Part shown: in pieces, positions 47,201 through 58,989 of the stretch
How the letters are laid out: each line of letters starts with the position of its first letter
How positions within the stretch are numbered: the first letter of the stretch is position 1
Origin: Annona cherimola
Taxonomy: Eukaryota > Streptophyta > Magnoliopsida > Magnoliales > Annonaceae
Reading direction: 5' to 3'
Assembly (NCBI GenBank): GCA_030490835.1
Contig: CM059975.1
Coordinates: 13,707,579-13,771,578, forward strand
DNA length: 64,000 nucleotides
Made by a program: the position numbers and the translations under genes
The notes under the pieces: model-generated
Told to the model about the DNA's origin: nothing
The model's input: only the letters and a program-made list of their open reading frames with translations
Databases searched by the model: none

Positions 47201-49742
47201 CAATTTTATTCTCTGCATATAGAATTTCTCATTTCATTATGTTGTGGGCAATTAGATCAACTGCCTTGCATCCAAACCATTTGTGCCCCTATAAAACTCA
47301 AGGTTTGAGGAAACAATACATCCTCAGTCACGGATCATGCAGTCCCCTTATACAGACTACAATTCTTGATGCAGCTAGCCTAGATGTTTTCTGGATTTTA
47401 ATCTTTGTTTTCTACTTGAAAAATTAGGTACTCTACTTCTTAATTGTTGACATTTCTTGAGTCATTGCACATTTCGTGCTTACAGATGTACCGCAACCCT
47501 CTGATCTTACTTAGGTGTATCAAGCTAACAGACAGTGGATTACAACAGATCCTTGCCAAGTGTTCTTCTCTACGAAGTTTGAATCTTTATGCCCTTTCAA
47601 GGTGCACCACAATAACAAACTATTTTTAAGTTAACAGTCTTATTTTGACATTTATGCATGGCTTGCTTTCTTGATTCTTTAATTTGAACGACTGGACTGG
47701 CTTTGGACTTCTATTAGCTTGTCACTAACATTGGCCTCTTCTTCTCTTGCAGCTTAACAGATGAGACTTACATGAATTTCGTGTATCTTCCAAATCTGGA
47801 ATTCTTAGATCTATGTGGTGCACAGGTAAATTCAATCCTCTGAATACATCCAACATTAAAATTTCCATTTCTAGGTAGGTTTTGTGTAATTGTTTCCAAC
47901 AGAAGCAGTCTTTGCATTATTGGCACCACTTGTTCAGTTTAGGCCGCCCGTTGTTGAACAAGTTTGGGCTGACCAACACCTGTTCAGTTTGGATCATATT
48001 TCCACCAGATCAGGCGATCCTTCCTTTGTGAATCAAAATGGTGAGGCATGACCAGTAATTCATATCTAATTCAACTATCATGGTCAGTCAAATACTGTAA
48101 ATGGGGTTAATTTTTTTTTATGCCTCTCATCTACACAAACTCACTAGAAAAAAGTCAGTTGCATCGAAAAGAGTTAGTCCAGTCTATAGTCCAGTCTACC
48201 AGATGAAGCAAATTGACAACTTCTTATTGCATGAATCTCCCTTTTGTTGATTATTTTTAACTATTAGAATATGTTGCAGCATTTGTCGGACCAAGGTCTT
48301 TCCTGTATAGCCAAGTGCAGAAATCTTGTTTCTTTGAATTTGACATGGTAAGTCGAAGCTTCCTGCAAACAAGAACTTCCCAAGGTATTATAAGGTAAAA
48401 AAGTTAAATCAGGTCCTTATGTAATCTGATAGGTGTGTGCGTGTCACCGATGTGGGAGTCATTGCTGTCGCAGAAGGCTGTCCCAACCTTGAATTTCTGA
48501 GGTAAGATATCAGAAATTTCTTGGGAACTTTAAGCACCTTTTCTTTTGGTTATGATCAGGCCACTAATCTGTTGTGGGCACTGCAGCTTGTTTGGCATTG
48601 TTGGGGTGACTGACCAATGCCTGGAGGTCCTCTCACAATTCTGCTCAGCCACACTCAAGACCCTGGATGTGAACGGGTGTATCGGCATCAAGGTACCAAC
48701 ACCTTTATATCCTCTTCTTGGGGAAATTATCTGGTGCGACATCCACTCAATGCAATATCAAAATGATTGCGAATGGGTGGAAGTGGGAAAAAAGTACACA
48801 ACCCATAAAAGCATTGTTTAGGGTAATGTAACACGGCTAGTGGTCACAAGTACTCATGCAATAGTAATGCAAAGTACACATGCAAAAGTATTCATGCAAT
48901 AGAACCCAAAGTAGACATGCAAAATACGTACACCTGAAAGTACATCAACAAAATAAGTACACCAGACGTACGGCGCACAATGTTGGAAGAGGATTAGGAC
49001 AGTGCTGGGATCGTTCTCATGGGACGGTCCATGGCACTGCTTGGCCACGTCACCAGATGGCTCCATCCCCTCTCTTGAAATTCACGTCCTAGGATGATGT
49101 GGGCAAAGCAGTACTGTGGACTGTCCACACACTGTCCTAATCCTCTTCTCAAAGTGTAAACCGCCATCCCCGTTACTTTTGCATGGGTACTTATGGGTTA
49201 CTATTGCGTGAGTATTTTTTTTCAACTTTATGAATAGCATGGGTGTGTTGACTGCTGAAACTGACTCAAATCTCTGCCACGGGTAGTATTTCTTGGTAGA
49301 GCATTTATCTATAATAAATATCAAATAAGGCTGGTCCAAAAACATGTTTTTTATTTTTTTCAAATTTTTTTTTAATTGAGCTGTCAATTTAGGTGTATTT
49401 GATTTATGAGTAAATTTTATATTTTGGTAAATATATATATATATATTTATTTTGGATTTTTAATCATAAGGGTATTTTAGTTATAAAAATGACTAAAATA
49501 CTCTTATGTTTAAAAATCCAAAATAGTAAAAATTAGTCCATAAATTAAATATACATAGATTAATAATTTTATCTATCTGAAATGAGGTCATTTCAGACCA
49601 GTCTAAAACCCCATCAAATAATGCATCTACTTGTTTTGCTCTAATCTAAGCTAGTGTCTTTTGCAAATTTCCTTAGAGACGCAGCCGTGAAGAACTGCTC
49701 CGGCTTTTCCCACATTTGATATGCTTCAAGGTGCACAGCTAG
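44235..49742 (+). CDS. F-box/LRR protein (At3g58530-like), 12 exons
   Basis: Likely substrate receptor of an SCF ubiquitin ligase. Exons: 44235-44408, 44584-44643, 44939-45022, 45854-45984, 46247-46322, 46874-46944, 47515-47601, 47753-47825, 48280-48347, 48433-48501, 48587-48692, 49677-49742; 1,065 bp, 354 aa, all GT...AG and frame-consistent. Residues about 14-58 form the F-box (TVPLVLQLVSSRLPQRDVIS..., SPWCYRALVSHRPLW). Then come about ten Cys-type LRRs: LNLNGCQKISDDGIDAI, LNLSGCK, LNLTR, LNLYALS, LDLCGAQ, LNLTWC, LDVNGC, ending EELLRLFPHLICFKVHS. Length and block order agree closely with the Arabidopsis protein as I remember it. A second ATG lies two codons in. The substrate is unknown. 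Confidence 0.95.
48842..49216. repeat. Foldback element in F-box gene intron 11
   Basis: Outer inverted segments are 'tactcatgcaatagtaatgc' at 48851 and its imperfect complement ending near 49216; inner ones are 'gaggattaggacagtg' and 'cactgtcctaatcctc'. Short GTAC/CATGCAAAAGTA modules recur. No target duplication was assigned. It is not related to the core-arm family. Confidence 0.65.
49329..49612. mobile_element. Foldback MITE in F-box gene intron 11
   Basis: Perfect 9-bp direct repeats ATCAAATAA (49320-49328, 49613-49621). Left GGCTGGTCCAAAAACATG, right TTTCAGACCAGTCTAAAACC. The core variant matches 19720-19990 ('tttaggtgtatttgatttat', 'ttttggatttttaatcataa'). It ends 64 bp before the last exon. 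Confidence 0.9.
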
Positions 49743-51708
49743 ATCTTGATGGATGTGGAGCTGCTGGAAACCTTTCTTAACTCAAGAGGATCTCTCTCGG
49801 ATGCTGATGCGGTAGTCTTCAACTTATGGTAAATTATTGCCAAAGGTAGTTACGCTTTAAGGATGCATGCAATTTTCATTTCCTGTGGGTGGCATAGGGC
49901 AAGATTCTTGTCAGGGAGTGCGTTGAATTGTTGAAACAAGTGACATGCGTGTATTTTATCTTCTATGGTACTGGACACGCTGTAAATGGGGATGCAGCCC
50001 ATAAAAATGACGTTTACACTTTATTTGGACTTGGAATCTTCTTTGAAGCCATCAGCTTGCTGACAACCAATGGGCAGCCATACATGTAAAATTCACAATC
50101 CATTCAAATCTTCTTGCCATCGTTGAGAAGTTCTCAAGTGGTCTAAAATTCCCCTTGACATGAACAGTTCGTAGTTAATTTTTTGGGTAGGCACAAGTTG
50201 GAAGATCAAGAATAGTGGGGGAATTTTAATTTCGCGCCAGGCCAGACTTCGAAGATATCCGGTTGGGACTTGGGTGTGAATTATTATTTTTATTTTTCGA
50301 TGAATGGGTGTGAATTTTTATTAACTTTTAGAAAAGCTCAAATAAGATAATAATGATAAATAGAGAGGTTCTTGATATTTGAGTTACAGAGGATGGCAAC
50401 TTTCGCCGTCTTTCGGTGATGGGAATATGTATTTATCTATTCCCACCTCCATTTCTGCCTGATTTTGGGGCCAGAAAGTCGTCCTGATGCAAGCTGGCGC
50501 AACCCTCGGGTGCAGTGCATGATGTGAAAGGTTCCTTGCATTTCGGCCGTGGGTTATTGGGCATGAATCCCTTTCAAGCCTTTATTATTTAACAATATCA
50601 GTATTATTATTCGATATAAATTTAATGCAATCATCATCTAGCAAGAAACGCTGCACGAAAAGGGCCCATATTGCATGATGAATCACAATTCTGCAGATTT
50701 CGCCCTATCATCATCTATTTTATATTTTCTTCAAAATTACCCCTAGCATCGGTGCCCTCAATTTCTGTTCTGTTTTGCCAAGCATCTCTCTCTCTCTCAA
50801 TATGATGTTGCCGATATTAAATGACCGAGCAACTAGGGGAGGTGCGCATCAAGCTCGGTTGGGTCCCGATGCCCATCTCTGGTGTTCTGCGTGTCATCCA
50901 GATGATAACACGAAAGTATGGTAAGATATAAAAGTAAAACACCATCAAAAGAAAAAAAAAAAAAGTAAAAGTAAAAATGTGAAAAGTTTTAAAAAAAGTG
51001 AAGTAGTTTAATATAATGAAAGTAATGATTAGGAGTGAAGATAATAAAATTAAAATAGATAAAGTATTTATGAAAGATAGAGGTAATAATAGAAAGAGTT
51101 GTAGTTAAGTGTCAAATTATATCAAAAGATACGCAACCGAATATAATTTTAAAAAGGGTTTTTGAGGGAGGCCAAAATAGTAAAATTGCAAGCCTAAAAC
51201 GGTCGTATGGCAAAAACTCTATAAATAGCGGGCATTTTTTTCTGTGTGTGTGAATAATAGCGGGCATCCTTGGACCAACAAAGAAAAATCATCCGAGACC
51301 CAGCTAGCGAGACTGACAAGAGGAAATCGTTTTGCAAGGAACAGACCCTGCATTCAATAGTCATGTTTCCTAATCGGTGACCAATATTTCTCTATCTGAG
51401 ATTATATTAACCATAGCTACTGAAGTTTTAACCACCGTATATTCGCCAACAATCTTACATGATAATTTCAAACTGTGTCAACCTAAGGTGCTTATCAACA
51501 GATCAACGGCACAGATCAACTGATAGAAGAAAAAATAAGAAGATAATGATGGCAGCAACAAAGATGCATACAAAGAAGAAGAAGAAAAAGTAGGTGGTGG
51601 TGGTGGTGGTGATGGCAACAAAGATGCATACAAAACAGTGCCAAGCAACTCTTGTAGAGAAACAACTTTGAATGAGTGTGGGTGGAACCCACTCATTTTT
51701 TTCTACTT
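49743..51708. other. 3' UTR and intergenic DNA
   Basis: 49743 to roughly 50200 is probably the 3' UTR of the F-box gene. 50940-51150 is Tourist-like purine-rich DNA. 51590-51615 has a (GGT)n run. 51478-51708 is downstream of the lipid transfer protein gene, probably its 3' UTR. Confidence 0.45.
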
Positions 51709-52643
51709 CTAGCCGTCAATCAGAAGGATGCATGCAAAGCACCAAAGCGAAAGCCCGACAGTCATGTCCCTTGCCCACCATGCCTGTCCACTGCTCTCTC
51801 TGGAATCGGACCTCGCAGACAACGTTCCAGCAGCTACAGTGCTGGGACTACTAGAATTTGTGGTCGCCCCTTTGCCTGAGAAATCCATAGTGATGGTGTC
51901 AATCCCAATCCAACTATCCAAGTAAAGAAAACCCCACAAAATAACACAGCAGTATGCTCCATGCTCATTTGAAAGAAACACTTACTTCCACTTGCGTTGC
52001 TGCTACTAGTGTTCCCATCAGCGCCACTGGCAAGTTGCTTGAACATCTTGGCATCTGCCGAATTTGGAGGTAGATGCAGAAGATCTAGACCATGCCCAAT
52101 GAGTAACAAGTACACAAAGAATGAATAATTAATACAGCAAGCACGCCATAAATAAGATTCATTTAGCAGAATCAAAGACTTGGGCTCTTTATACAGTATT
52201 GTAAAGAGAAGCCAATCTTTCTCCATTCTAATTCACGAGCACCCAGCTTGAAATCAATGATCTCCAGTACTGATATGTAAATGCAAGAGCAAGAAGATAC
52301 CTATACATTCAGTTGCATTGACAGCAGAGCCGCAAGCACGAGGGAGCCTCAAGGCCAGGGTGGCGTTGATGTTGAGACCCAGGTCAGGATCGTTGCGGTC
52401 TTTGATGAGAACGCACAAGCATTTCCTGCTCTTGGCTAGAACTTGCTTGAGCCCAGTGCAGCAATCTGAGGTGGGAGTTTTCGCCTGCCCTTGAACGTAC
52501 GGAAGGCACGTCGCTAGGCTTACCAGCTGCGCCCCGCACTCCTTCTGATCACTTGCGAAGTCCGATTTCGCGTGGCCCACCAAGCAAACGATCAGCACAA
52601 TGGAAGATAGCTGTGCAAATACTGGCAAGGCTGCTGTTGCCAT
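51709..52643 (-). CDS. GPI-anchored non-specific lipid transfer protein (LTPG), 3 exons
   Basis: Carries lipids at the cell surface, likely for cuticle or wall. Exons 52301-52643, 51986-52084, 51709-51875; 609 bp, 202 aa, canonical introns. A signal peptide covers residues 1 to about 25 (SSIVLIVCLVGHAKS). The eight-Cys motif is complete: C36, C46, C61-C62, C75-X-C77, C104, C113, followed by CIDLLHLPPNS. A Ser/Thr/Gly-rich linker follows and a short hydrophobic tail (MTVGLSLWCFACILLIDG), as expected for a GPI signal, though it ends in polar residues. I chose the ATG at 52641-52643 because it gives the signal peptide; the frame extends further up without similarity. Sequons NATL and NATE are present. 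Confidence 0.93.
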
Positions 52644-52844
52644 GTCAAGAAAGAGATTGAGAGAAGAACTAATGGGTGGTGATTTTTTTCGTGATTGGAG
52701 AGCAAAACCAGCTGATTCTCTACTTGACTGGGAAGGAAATGGAAAAAGGGTAGAGAGGATGTGGTGGAGAGATTGGATGATTGAGACCAAAGGTAGAATC
52801 TACAAAAGTGGTGGGTGGCAATTGGTTTTTGAGTTCGGATGGTG

Positions 52845-52852
52845 CCTTTATA
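52845..52852 (-). promoter_or_regulatory. Probable TATA box of the LTPG gene
   Basis: TATAAAGG on the minus strand, about 200 bp upstream of the start codon, which would leave a 5' UTR of about 170 nt. The only good TATA match in the proximal flank; unproven. Confidence 0.5.
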
Positions 52853-52940
52853 ATTTGTCTCTGGTGGGCCACATGATGTTGCTTGTGTTTTATTACTCTT
52901 GTTTCTCTGGGGAAAGTAATTTGAAAAGAGAAACACTTTG

Positions 52941-52963
52941 ATGCTCTGCTCTGCTCTGCTCTG
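52941..52963. repeat. (CTCTG)n pentanucleotide repeat
   Basis: About four CTCTG units just upstream of the probable TATA box of the LTPG gene. Confidence 0.85.
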
Positions 52964-52969
52964 ATCACA

Positions 52970-55900
52970 TGGGATTGATAATATTCAGCCGCTCTAAACT
53001 CTAGGTGGAATATGCGTATCGAATTGAGATTAGATTAGGGCCGATGTGGTTGGGTGCCAAACGTGAATGTCTCTCAAAATTTTCTGTTTGGCTGATATGC
53101 TATCGACATGAGAAATAGGCCTAATTAAATTTAAAGTATCCTTGGATTTCCCTCCCCAGGTTTACTCCAATGTCTCAGTTTTCAGCCAACCAAAGATTGG
53201 AATTGCTCCATGAATCTGATGGTTGAATTCTATGAACTGGGTAATATTATCTTGTCCACGGGGCGCCTGTGTATCATCTTGGATTGCCAGAGAAGATTGA
53301 AATAACTGGGATTTGAAAAGATGGGAGTGAGTGCAAAGCTGCACGCAGGCTTGGAGCGTTCACACTCCCACATGCGAACAAGTCATGAATGATGCATTGA
53401 AGACAAAATTGCCCAGCGACTAGTAACAGGAAGAGAAGATCCCAACCGTTGATTTGCGTATGTGATTGGGTTGTAGGGTTTAGATCTACATAATATATTT
53501 ATATATATATATATATAAGGACGGAATTTCGAAGATGGTGGTGGAGTAATGATTCAAATATGGAGTGGGGTAGGTGAATTGAGAGGGAGGAGGGAATATA
53601 TATCGAATGTATTAGGTGCGTTGCTGCAGGAGGCTGTCCACGTGTACAAAGTATCTATTTCTTGCCACCCCACTAAAAAGGAGCTGGATTATGGGCTCGT
53701 GGGAACTGGTGGGAACACGTTTCCGAGCTAGCTATTGACTTACCTATCATCATTTTTTTTTTTACTTTTATATTCTAATTATTTTTTTTTACCAACTACC
53801 TCTGTCAACCTATTTATTCCAACCCAATATCTGTGTTTTTCTATCAATCATATATTTCTTAAAATATTCTATTTTTTATTTCTCATCTCATCCAACAATT
53901 TCACAAAATTTCACCTTCCTTGATGTCCCCTTCATTTGGTGTGGACACACTTGTGATTCCTACCAAAGGAGTGCCATACATCAACCATAAATGGAGCAAT
54001 CCTCTGTCCAGTTAAAAATTCCCTTCCCAACTCCCATCTAAGAAAATGGTAATTTCATTAATTAAAAACAAAAAAAAGCAAATGGGTAACAAATTTGGTT
54101 TACGTAAATATGTAGGGTGTGTGAGGATTGTCGGTTAGGGCATTTGTGTTATTTACTCTTCATTTGAAATCTACATTCGTAAATTGCCGCCAAAAAAAAA
54201 AAACACAAAATCTACATTCGTAAATTGTCTAGTCAGTAGTCACCAAGAATACGCAACATGATTAAACGAAAAAAGAAAATAGATAACAAATAGAATGATA
54301 TTGGAGATGAATATAGGATAATAATTTTTTTGATGAAAGAGGATAACAAATTAAGGGTGAATTTGGGAAGTGATAAAGGATGAAAAGTTTTTGTAGTAAA
54401 AATTTTTGAAATTGAGAAAAATAACGTGATATAATAGAGATAATGATGGGGAGTAAAAAGAATAAAATTAAAATAAATAGATTAGTTATATAATTAGTTG
54501 TTTAAAAATGATTAAAAAATAAGATAATTGTACAGAAAAATATGATAAAATAATTAAAAATAAGATAACTGTATAGATGGAAAAATTTTAGATTAAAAAA
54601 TTTTAATATTAAATAAATACCCCCTGAAATATACTAAATAAAGAAAATAATAATAAGACGGTAGTGTAGTAATAATAATAATAAGTAAAAAACGGTTTTC
54701 TAGATTGTTGTATGAAACATCAACAAAAGAGCGAGGGAGAAGAAACTAAGAAATTTTTTTTCTCTTTTTCCAACTACTATTTACTATGCACATCCTTAAC
54801 AAAAGCAATTTTAAAAGGGTCATGCAAATTACAATCTAACGATACTAATTAAGGCTTCGTTGGGCTGCTTATCCAACAACATAAAAGCCCATTTTCACCA
54901 CTGCTTGTGAAAATAATGTTTAAACGTTAGATATGGAAAAAGTTCTCACAGAATTCAACGTATGGAACAAAATATTCTACCGTGCGTGGAAGTAATACTT
55001 CTTCAACACTTTATCAAACCATACAGAATTTTTGAACTGAATCTGTACCGTTATTTCTAAAACAGCTTTTTAATTTCCAAAATACCTTTTTCAATTACTA
55101 ATACATATTATTACATTCTCATCCCATACAAGAAACCTTATATGATTTGAAACAGGCTCCTCACACCACTCGCACAAACAAAGATCTGCTGGTCCGACCG
55201 GCTACTCCGGTTACCGTTCCTGTTTATTGGTCAGCGGGAGTACCAATCCAGTTAAACTAGAATAACTGGGGACCCAAATGGGAAACGGTTGGAATTCCAA
55301 TCCGGTTTAGTTCCAATCACACAGTTCGGTTTAAAATTTAAATAGAATAGGTAATAAATTTTAATTTTCAGAAAAGGGGCATGTTGGGAAAGATACAGCA
55401 ACAAGTGGCTTGAATGAAGAAATGAGATGCATGTATAACGAAATATAATGGGAACACGAAAAGTTGTATTAAAAATAAAAAAGTATATTGACAATTTTTA
55501 TTAAAAAAATGTCTTAGAAATGAAAAATCTCCCAGCATATACATCGCATTCAAGCAATTCAAGCAAATGTATCCTTTACAAAACTCGTGTGACGGACCAA
55601 GACGTTGTTCTGGAGCACCGCAAGCAGGACGGAGGGTGTGTTTGGTAATAAGTAAAAAGTTCTCAAGTTACAACTTTTCAATCTAAAATTTTTCACTCTT
55701 CATAACTACTCTATTTTTTAATCATTTCTTCACATTTTTCTATATAATTACCTTATTTTTCAATCATTTCTATACAACTACCAACACAACTAACCTATCT
55801 ATTTCAACTTTATCCTGTTTATTCCTCATCATTACCCATATCATATCACATCATTTGACAACTTCTATTCTCTACAACTTTTCATCAAAAATTTTATTCA

Positions 55901-56037
55901 TTTCCAAACACACCTGTAGTCTTGAATCTCTTGATACTGTACAAAAGGCTGCAACTTCATCTAAGCGGCAACGGCCTGTCATGATCACATTTCTAATTTT
56001 TGGAGTTTTTTTTCCTATTTTCATGTGAGCCCAAGCG
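52970..56037. other. Intergenic DNA with Tourist-like MITEs
   Basis: No gene recognised. There is an (AT)n run at about 53495-53517. A Tourist-like element at 54357-54625 (GGGTGAATTTGGGAAGTG ... aaataaataccccc) is in inverse orientation to 55635-55915. Confidence 0.5.
55635..55915. mobile_element. Tourist-like MITE, best copy
   Basis: GGTGTGTTTGG at the left and CCAAACACACC at the right, an 11-bp perfect terminal inverted repeat. The inside is the pyrimidine version of the family ('tttcaactttatcctgttta', 'cccatatcatatcacatcat'). Its sister at 3445-3763 damages a DUF26 gene. Confidence 0.8.
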
Positions 56038-56046
56038 TATGTATTT

Positions 56047-56415
56047 GGGAGGCTGATCGTATGCTCCTTGGAGCATACACCCTTTTTTTTAGTTTTTTTG
56101 AAATTTTTTTTATAAAACTGTAAATCTAAGTGTATTTAACATATGTATAAATTTTTACCATTTTTGTAGTATTTTAGATATTTCTTTTTTATTTTTGAAA
56201 ATCAGTGGCATTTAAATTACTAAAATGCCACTTATTTTCAAAAATCAAAAATAAATATCTAAAATACTCCAAAAATGGTAAAAATTTATACACATATTAA
56301 ATACACTTAGATTAACTTCTTGTAAGAAAAATTTCAAAAAAAAACTTTAAAAAAAAGGGTGCATGCGCCGAGAGCATTGAGAGCTCAATGCTTGCAGAAG
56401 CATACGATCAGCCTC
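56047..56415. mobile_element. Foldback MITE, GAGGCTGATCGTATGCT ends
   Basis: Inverted ends GAGGCTGATCGTATGCTCC and the complement, with an inner 'gggtgcatgcgccgagagca' module similar to 8076-9012. Core arms are well preserved ('taaatctaagtgtatttaac', 'atttttaccatttttgtagt', 'cagtggcattta'). Flanks TATGTATTT and CATGTATTT match 8/9. Confidence 0.9.
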
Positions 56416-56424
56416 CATGTATTT

Positions 56425-57111
56425 GATATACTTAATTTTATTTTTTTATCTATTTCTATATTTTTTTTATAAAATTTTAAATATCCAACACTCGTCCATC
56501 TCACTCTCCCCCACACATAAAAAAGGACTGAATTTTTTATGTTTAAAATTCTGTAAAAATACATTAAAAATTAATAAAATGTTAAAATTATGTATATAAA
56601 CTATATGCACTTAGCCCCATATGAAAATGAAAAAAAAAACTTAAAAAAGTTCAAAAATAGGAGCCGTTATAGACGGCTGCAACCTACCTAAGTTATAGCT
56701 GTCTATCACAACTGAAATTGATGCTCCTCTCAGTTTATGATACTGTTAGCCTGGCTGATAGGTATTTTTTTTTAGGTTTTTTTAATGAAAATATGAGCTC
56801 AAGTATTTACTCTGCATCTCAAATTTATAAACTTTGGATACGTAGATATATTTTCTGAATTTCACAAAGTAGTAATTTTTAGGTATTTTAAGTAATTTTT
56901 ACTCCAACATTGTTGATTTTTAAAATTCAGAAAATATGTAAATATATTCAAAAAATATAAAATTTGATATGTAAATTAAAGGGCCTAGATCCAAGGCAGC
57001 CGGTGCATTACACCATTTTTTATTTTTAAAATTTTTTGTATACTTATGTGGGCCCAAGCATGATGTTTACGTATATTTAGGCACAAGCATGATGCTTAGG
57101 TGTACATATAT
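56425..57111. other. Intergenic DNA
   Basis: AT-rich with nothing certain. 56760-57010 has an imperfect palindrome around 'gtaatttttactccaacatt' that may be one more worn foldback element. Confidence 0.4.
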
Positions 57112-57461
57112 GAGATCCGATCCTGTGCAGTCGGACTGCACTGTAAAATGGACCCTACACATATTAGATTGTAATGAAACTTTATACACTCATTTATCCA
57201 TATATAAATCATACTTTAGACGGTTTAGATGTTGAAAAAACCACTTTAAACTTGATATTTACATTAAGCTATTTTATTACGTTGATTTTGCACCATTTTA
57301 AGATGGGGACTACACACATGTTGGATTTGGATGAAAATTGGTATGCTAATAAAGTAAAAAATTCTAAATACAATGGGTGGGGTGGATTTTCTATTTATAA
57401 TCAAGTGGGGCCTACAGTGCATGGACCGCACGGTGCAGTCGCATGCACTGGATTATTTCCC
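57112..57461 (+). mobile_element. TA-flanked 350-bp MITE, copy 4
   Basis: Starts GAGATCCGATCCTGTGCAGT after 'acatata' and ends ...GCATGCACTGGATTATTTCC before 'ctacatatatatata'. The interior is nearly the same as copies 1-3. Confidence 0.85.
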
Positions 57462-57726
57462 TACATATATATATATAGCTTTTATATTTTATTGATATTT
57501 TTAAATATTTTACTTCAAAATTAAAAAATAAAGAAGTCATTTCTCATGTGCCAACGCAAGAAATATCATGCTTGTTCCCACGTATGAAATTGAAAAAATA
57601 AATAACAACGGCAATACAACAGGTGAACTAGCCCTATAAATATTTAGAATACATGAATGAGCCCCAGTTAACAGTATAAATTACCCTTAATGACCAACAT
57701 TATCTCAAAGGAGGGTTGTCATGTGC

Positions 57727-58040
57727 GGTGCACTATTTAACCCATTTTTTATTTTTAAATTTTTTTATAAAAATGTTAACCTAAATCTATTTAGCATGTG
57801 TATCAATTTTTACTATTTTTTTAGATTTGCATATTTTTTCGGGATTTTTTAAATTAATTGCATTTTCGTAATTTATGAATTACGAAAATGCCACTGATTT
57901 TTAAAAAGCTAAAAAAATCTAAAAATGGTAAAAAAAAAAAAAAATTAATACAAACATTAAGTATACTTAAATTAATAGTTTTATAAAAAAAATTCAAAAA
58001 AATAAAAAAATGAGTTGTTGCACTCGGTCCTAAATCCGTC
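57727..58040. mobile_element. Foldback MITE, GGTGCA end, one outer end altered
   Basis: Core arms and a 'gcattttcgtaatttatgaa' centre are present. Flanks GTCATGTGC and GTCACGTGC match 8/9. The right end has about 16 bp ('ggtcctaaatccgtc') with no partner on the left, so the left outer end was lost or the right gained sequence. Confidence 0.7.
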
Positions 58041-58236
58041 GTCACGTGCGTCCATTTGTACCCTTCGATATAATCTATTCTAACCCTTTTATAAAGGGAG
58101 TGAAGAGATTGACATCTCTGGCAATATCGTGTATAAAATCAGGGTACAAGTTCAGGTACATTCTTCCTGCATTGTCAGTCTGTACTTCTTCAATACTTGC
58201 GAAAGAATTTTTTAAAAATAAAATCGTATTTTACTA

Positions 58237-58605
58237 TCATTCATTTAACCAGCACTTTTTAATCTCCCAAAAACCAACAAAATCGTGAGGAACCTGCATC
58301 GTTTTCCAATGTTTGGTAGGAAAATGATTGCTTAGATGCTGTCCAAGAGGCTCAAAGACGAGTAAAGCTGCAATCAGGAAGTGCTCTGCATCAGTTTCCA
58401 ATAGTTCGTAGGAAAATATCGAATTTAAAACGCCATGGCAGATGATTAACACTAACACGAGAAGCCAACTGGATTGGACATCTGAAGCGGTTGCAACCCA
58501 AAAGATGATGCCAGTGCTGTCATGGTGAATGGTAATCCTTCTTGTCATCTCGTTTCGGATCGCTAAGGCCTCCGAAATGGCGCAACCGGTTAATCCATTT
58601 TCCAT
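58237..58605 (-). other. 122-codon open frame, not recognised with confidence
   Basis: The translated product has an acidic-residue pattern (ISEALAIRNEM ... IHHDSTGIIFW ... LNSIFSYELLE) that weakly recalls a LINE-type RNase H domain with a short deletion. There is no upstream reverse transcriptase. It could be a decayed LINE tail or chance. It ends close to a foldback MITE. Confidence 0.25.
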
Positions 58606-58709
58606 CCGTTGTCTCTTGACTAGGAATGGAACTTAAAAAACATTGCGTGTAGTTTATCTGGAGGCAAATGCAAAGCCTCGATCAAGATTTCCACCAGTAC
58701 GAGGAAACA

Positions 58710-58980
58710 TTCCGATGTGCTGTCTGCTCCCAAGCGCATACACTCCTTTTTTTATTTTTTTTATAAAACTGTTAATATAAGTATTTTTAACATGTATATA
58801 AATTTTTACCATTTTTGAAGTTTTTTATTTTTTTATTTTTTATTTTTGTAAATCAATGGCATTTTAAGTAATTTAAATATTAAATAAATATAGATTAACA
58901 ATATTGTAAAAAAAAAAAATTAAAAATTAAAAAAAATAAGTATATGTGCTGCAGGCTTCCGAGCGCATGCAATCAGAATC
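58710..58980. mobile_element. Foldback MITE, CAAGCGCATAC ends, shortened
   Basis: The left core arm is complete to 'atcaatggcattttaagtaa'; the right arm is truncated and retains 'tagattaacaatattgtaaa'. Ends are GCTCCCAAGCGCAT and its imperfect complement CGAGCGCATGC. Flanks GAGGAAACA and CAGGAAACA match 8/9. Confidence 0.8.
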
Positions 58981-58989
58981 CAGGAAACA

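Noticed and set aside
54357..54625. Considered an A/T-rich matrix attachment region
   Set aside because: The interior matches the Tourist-like MITE family, which explains the composition more simply.
7062..57524. A 68-codon open frame ([10 protein letters not shown]..., LDGLDVE..., LDLDENWY...) conserved in all four copies of the 350-bp MITE
   Set aside because: Most differences between the copies change the amino acid (e.g. TIIYPYK/TLIYPYI/ILIYPYI, HHF/YHF, WYAN/WYGN/WYAV), which argues against selection on protein. The frame is a by-product of recent common origin and AT-rich sequence.
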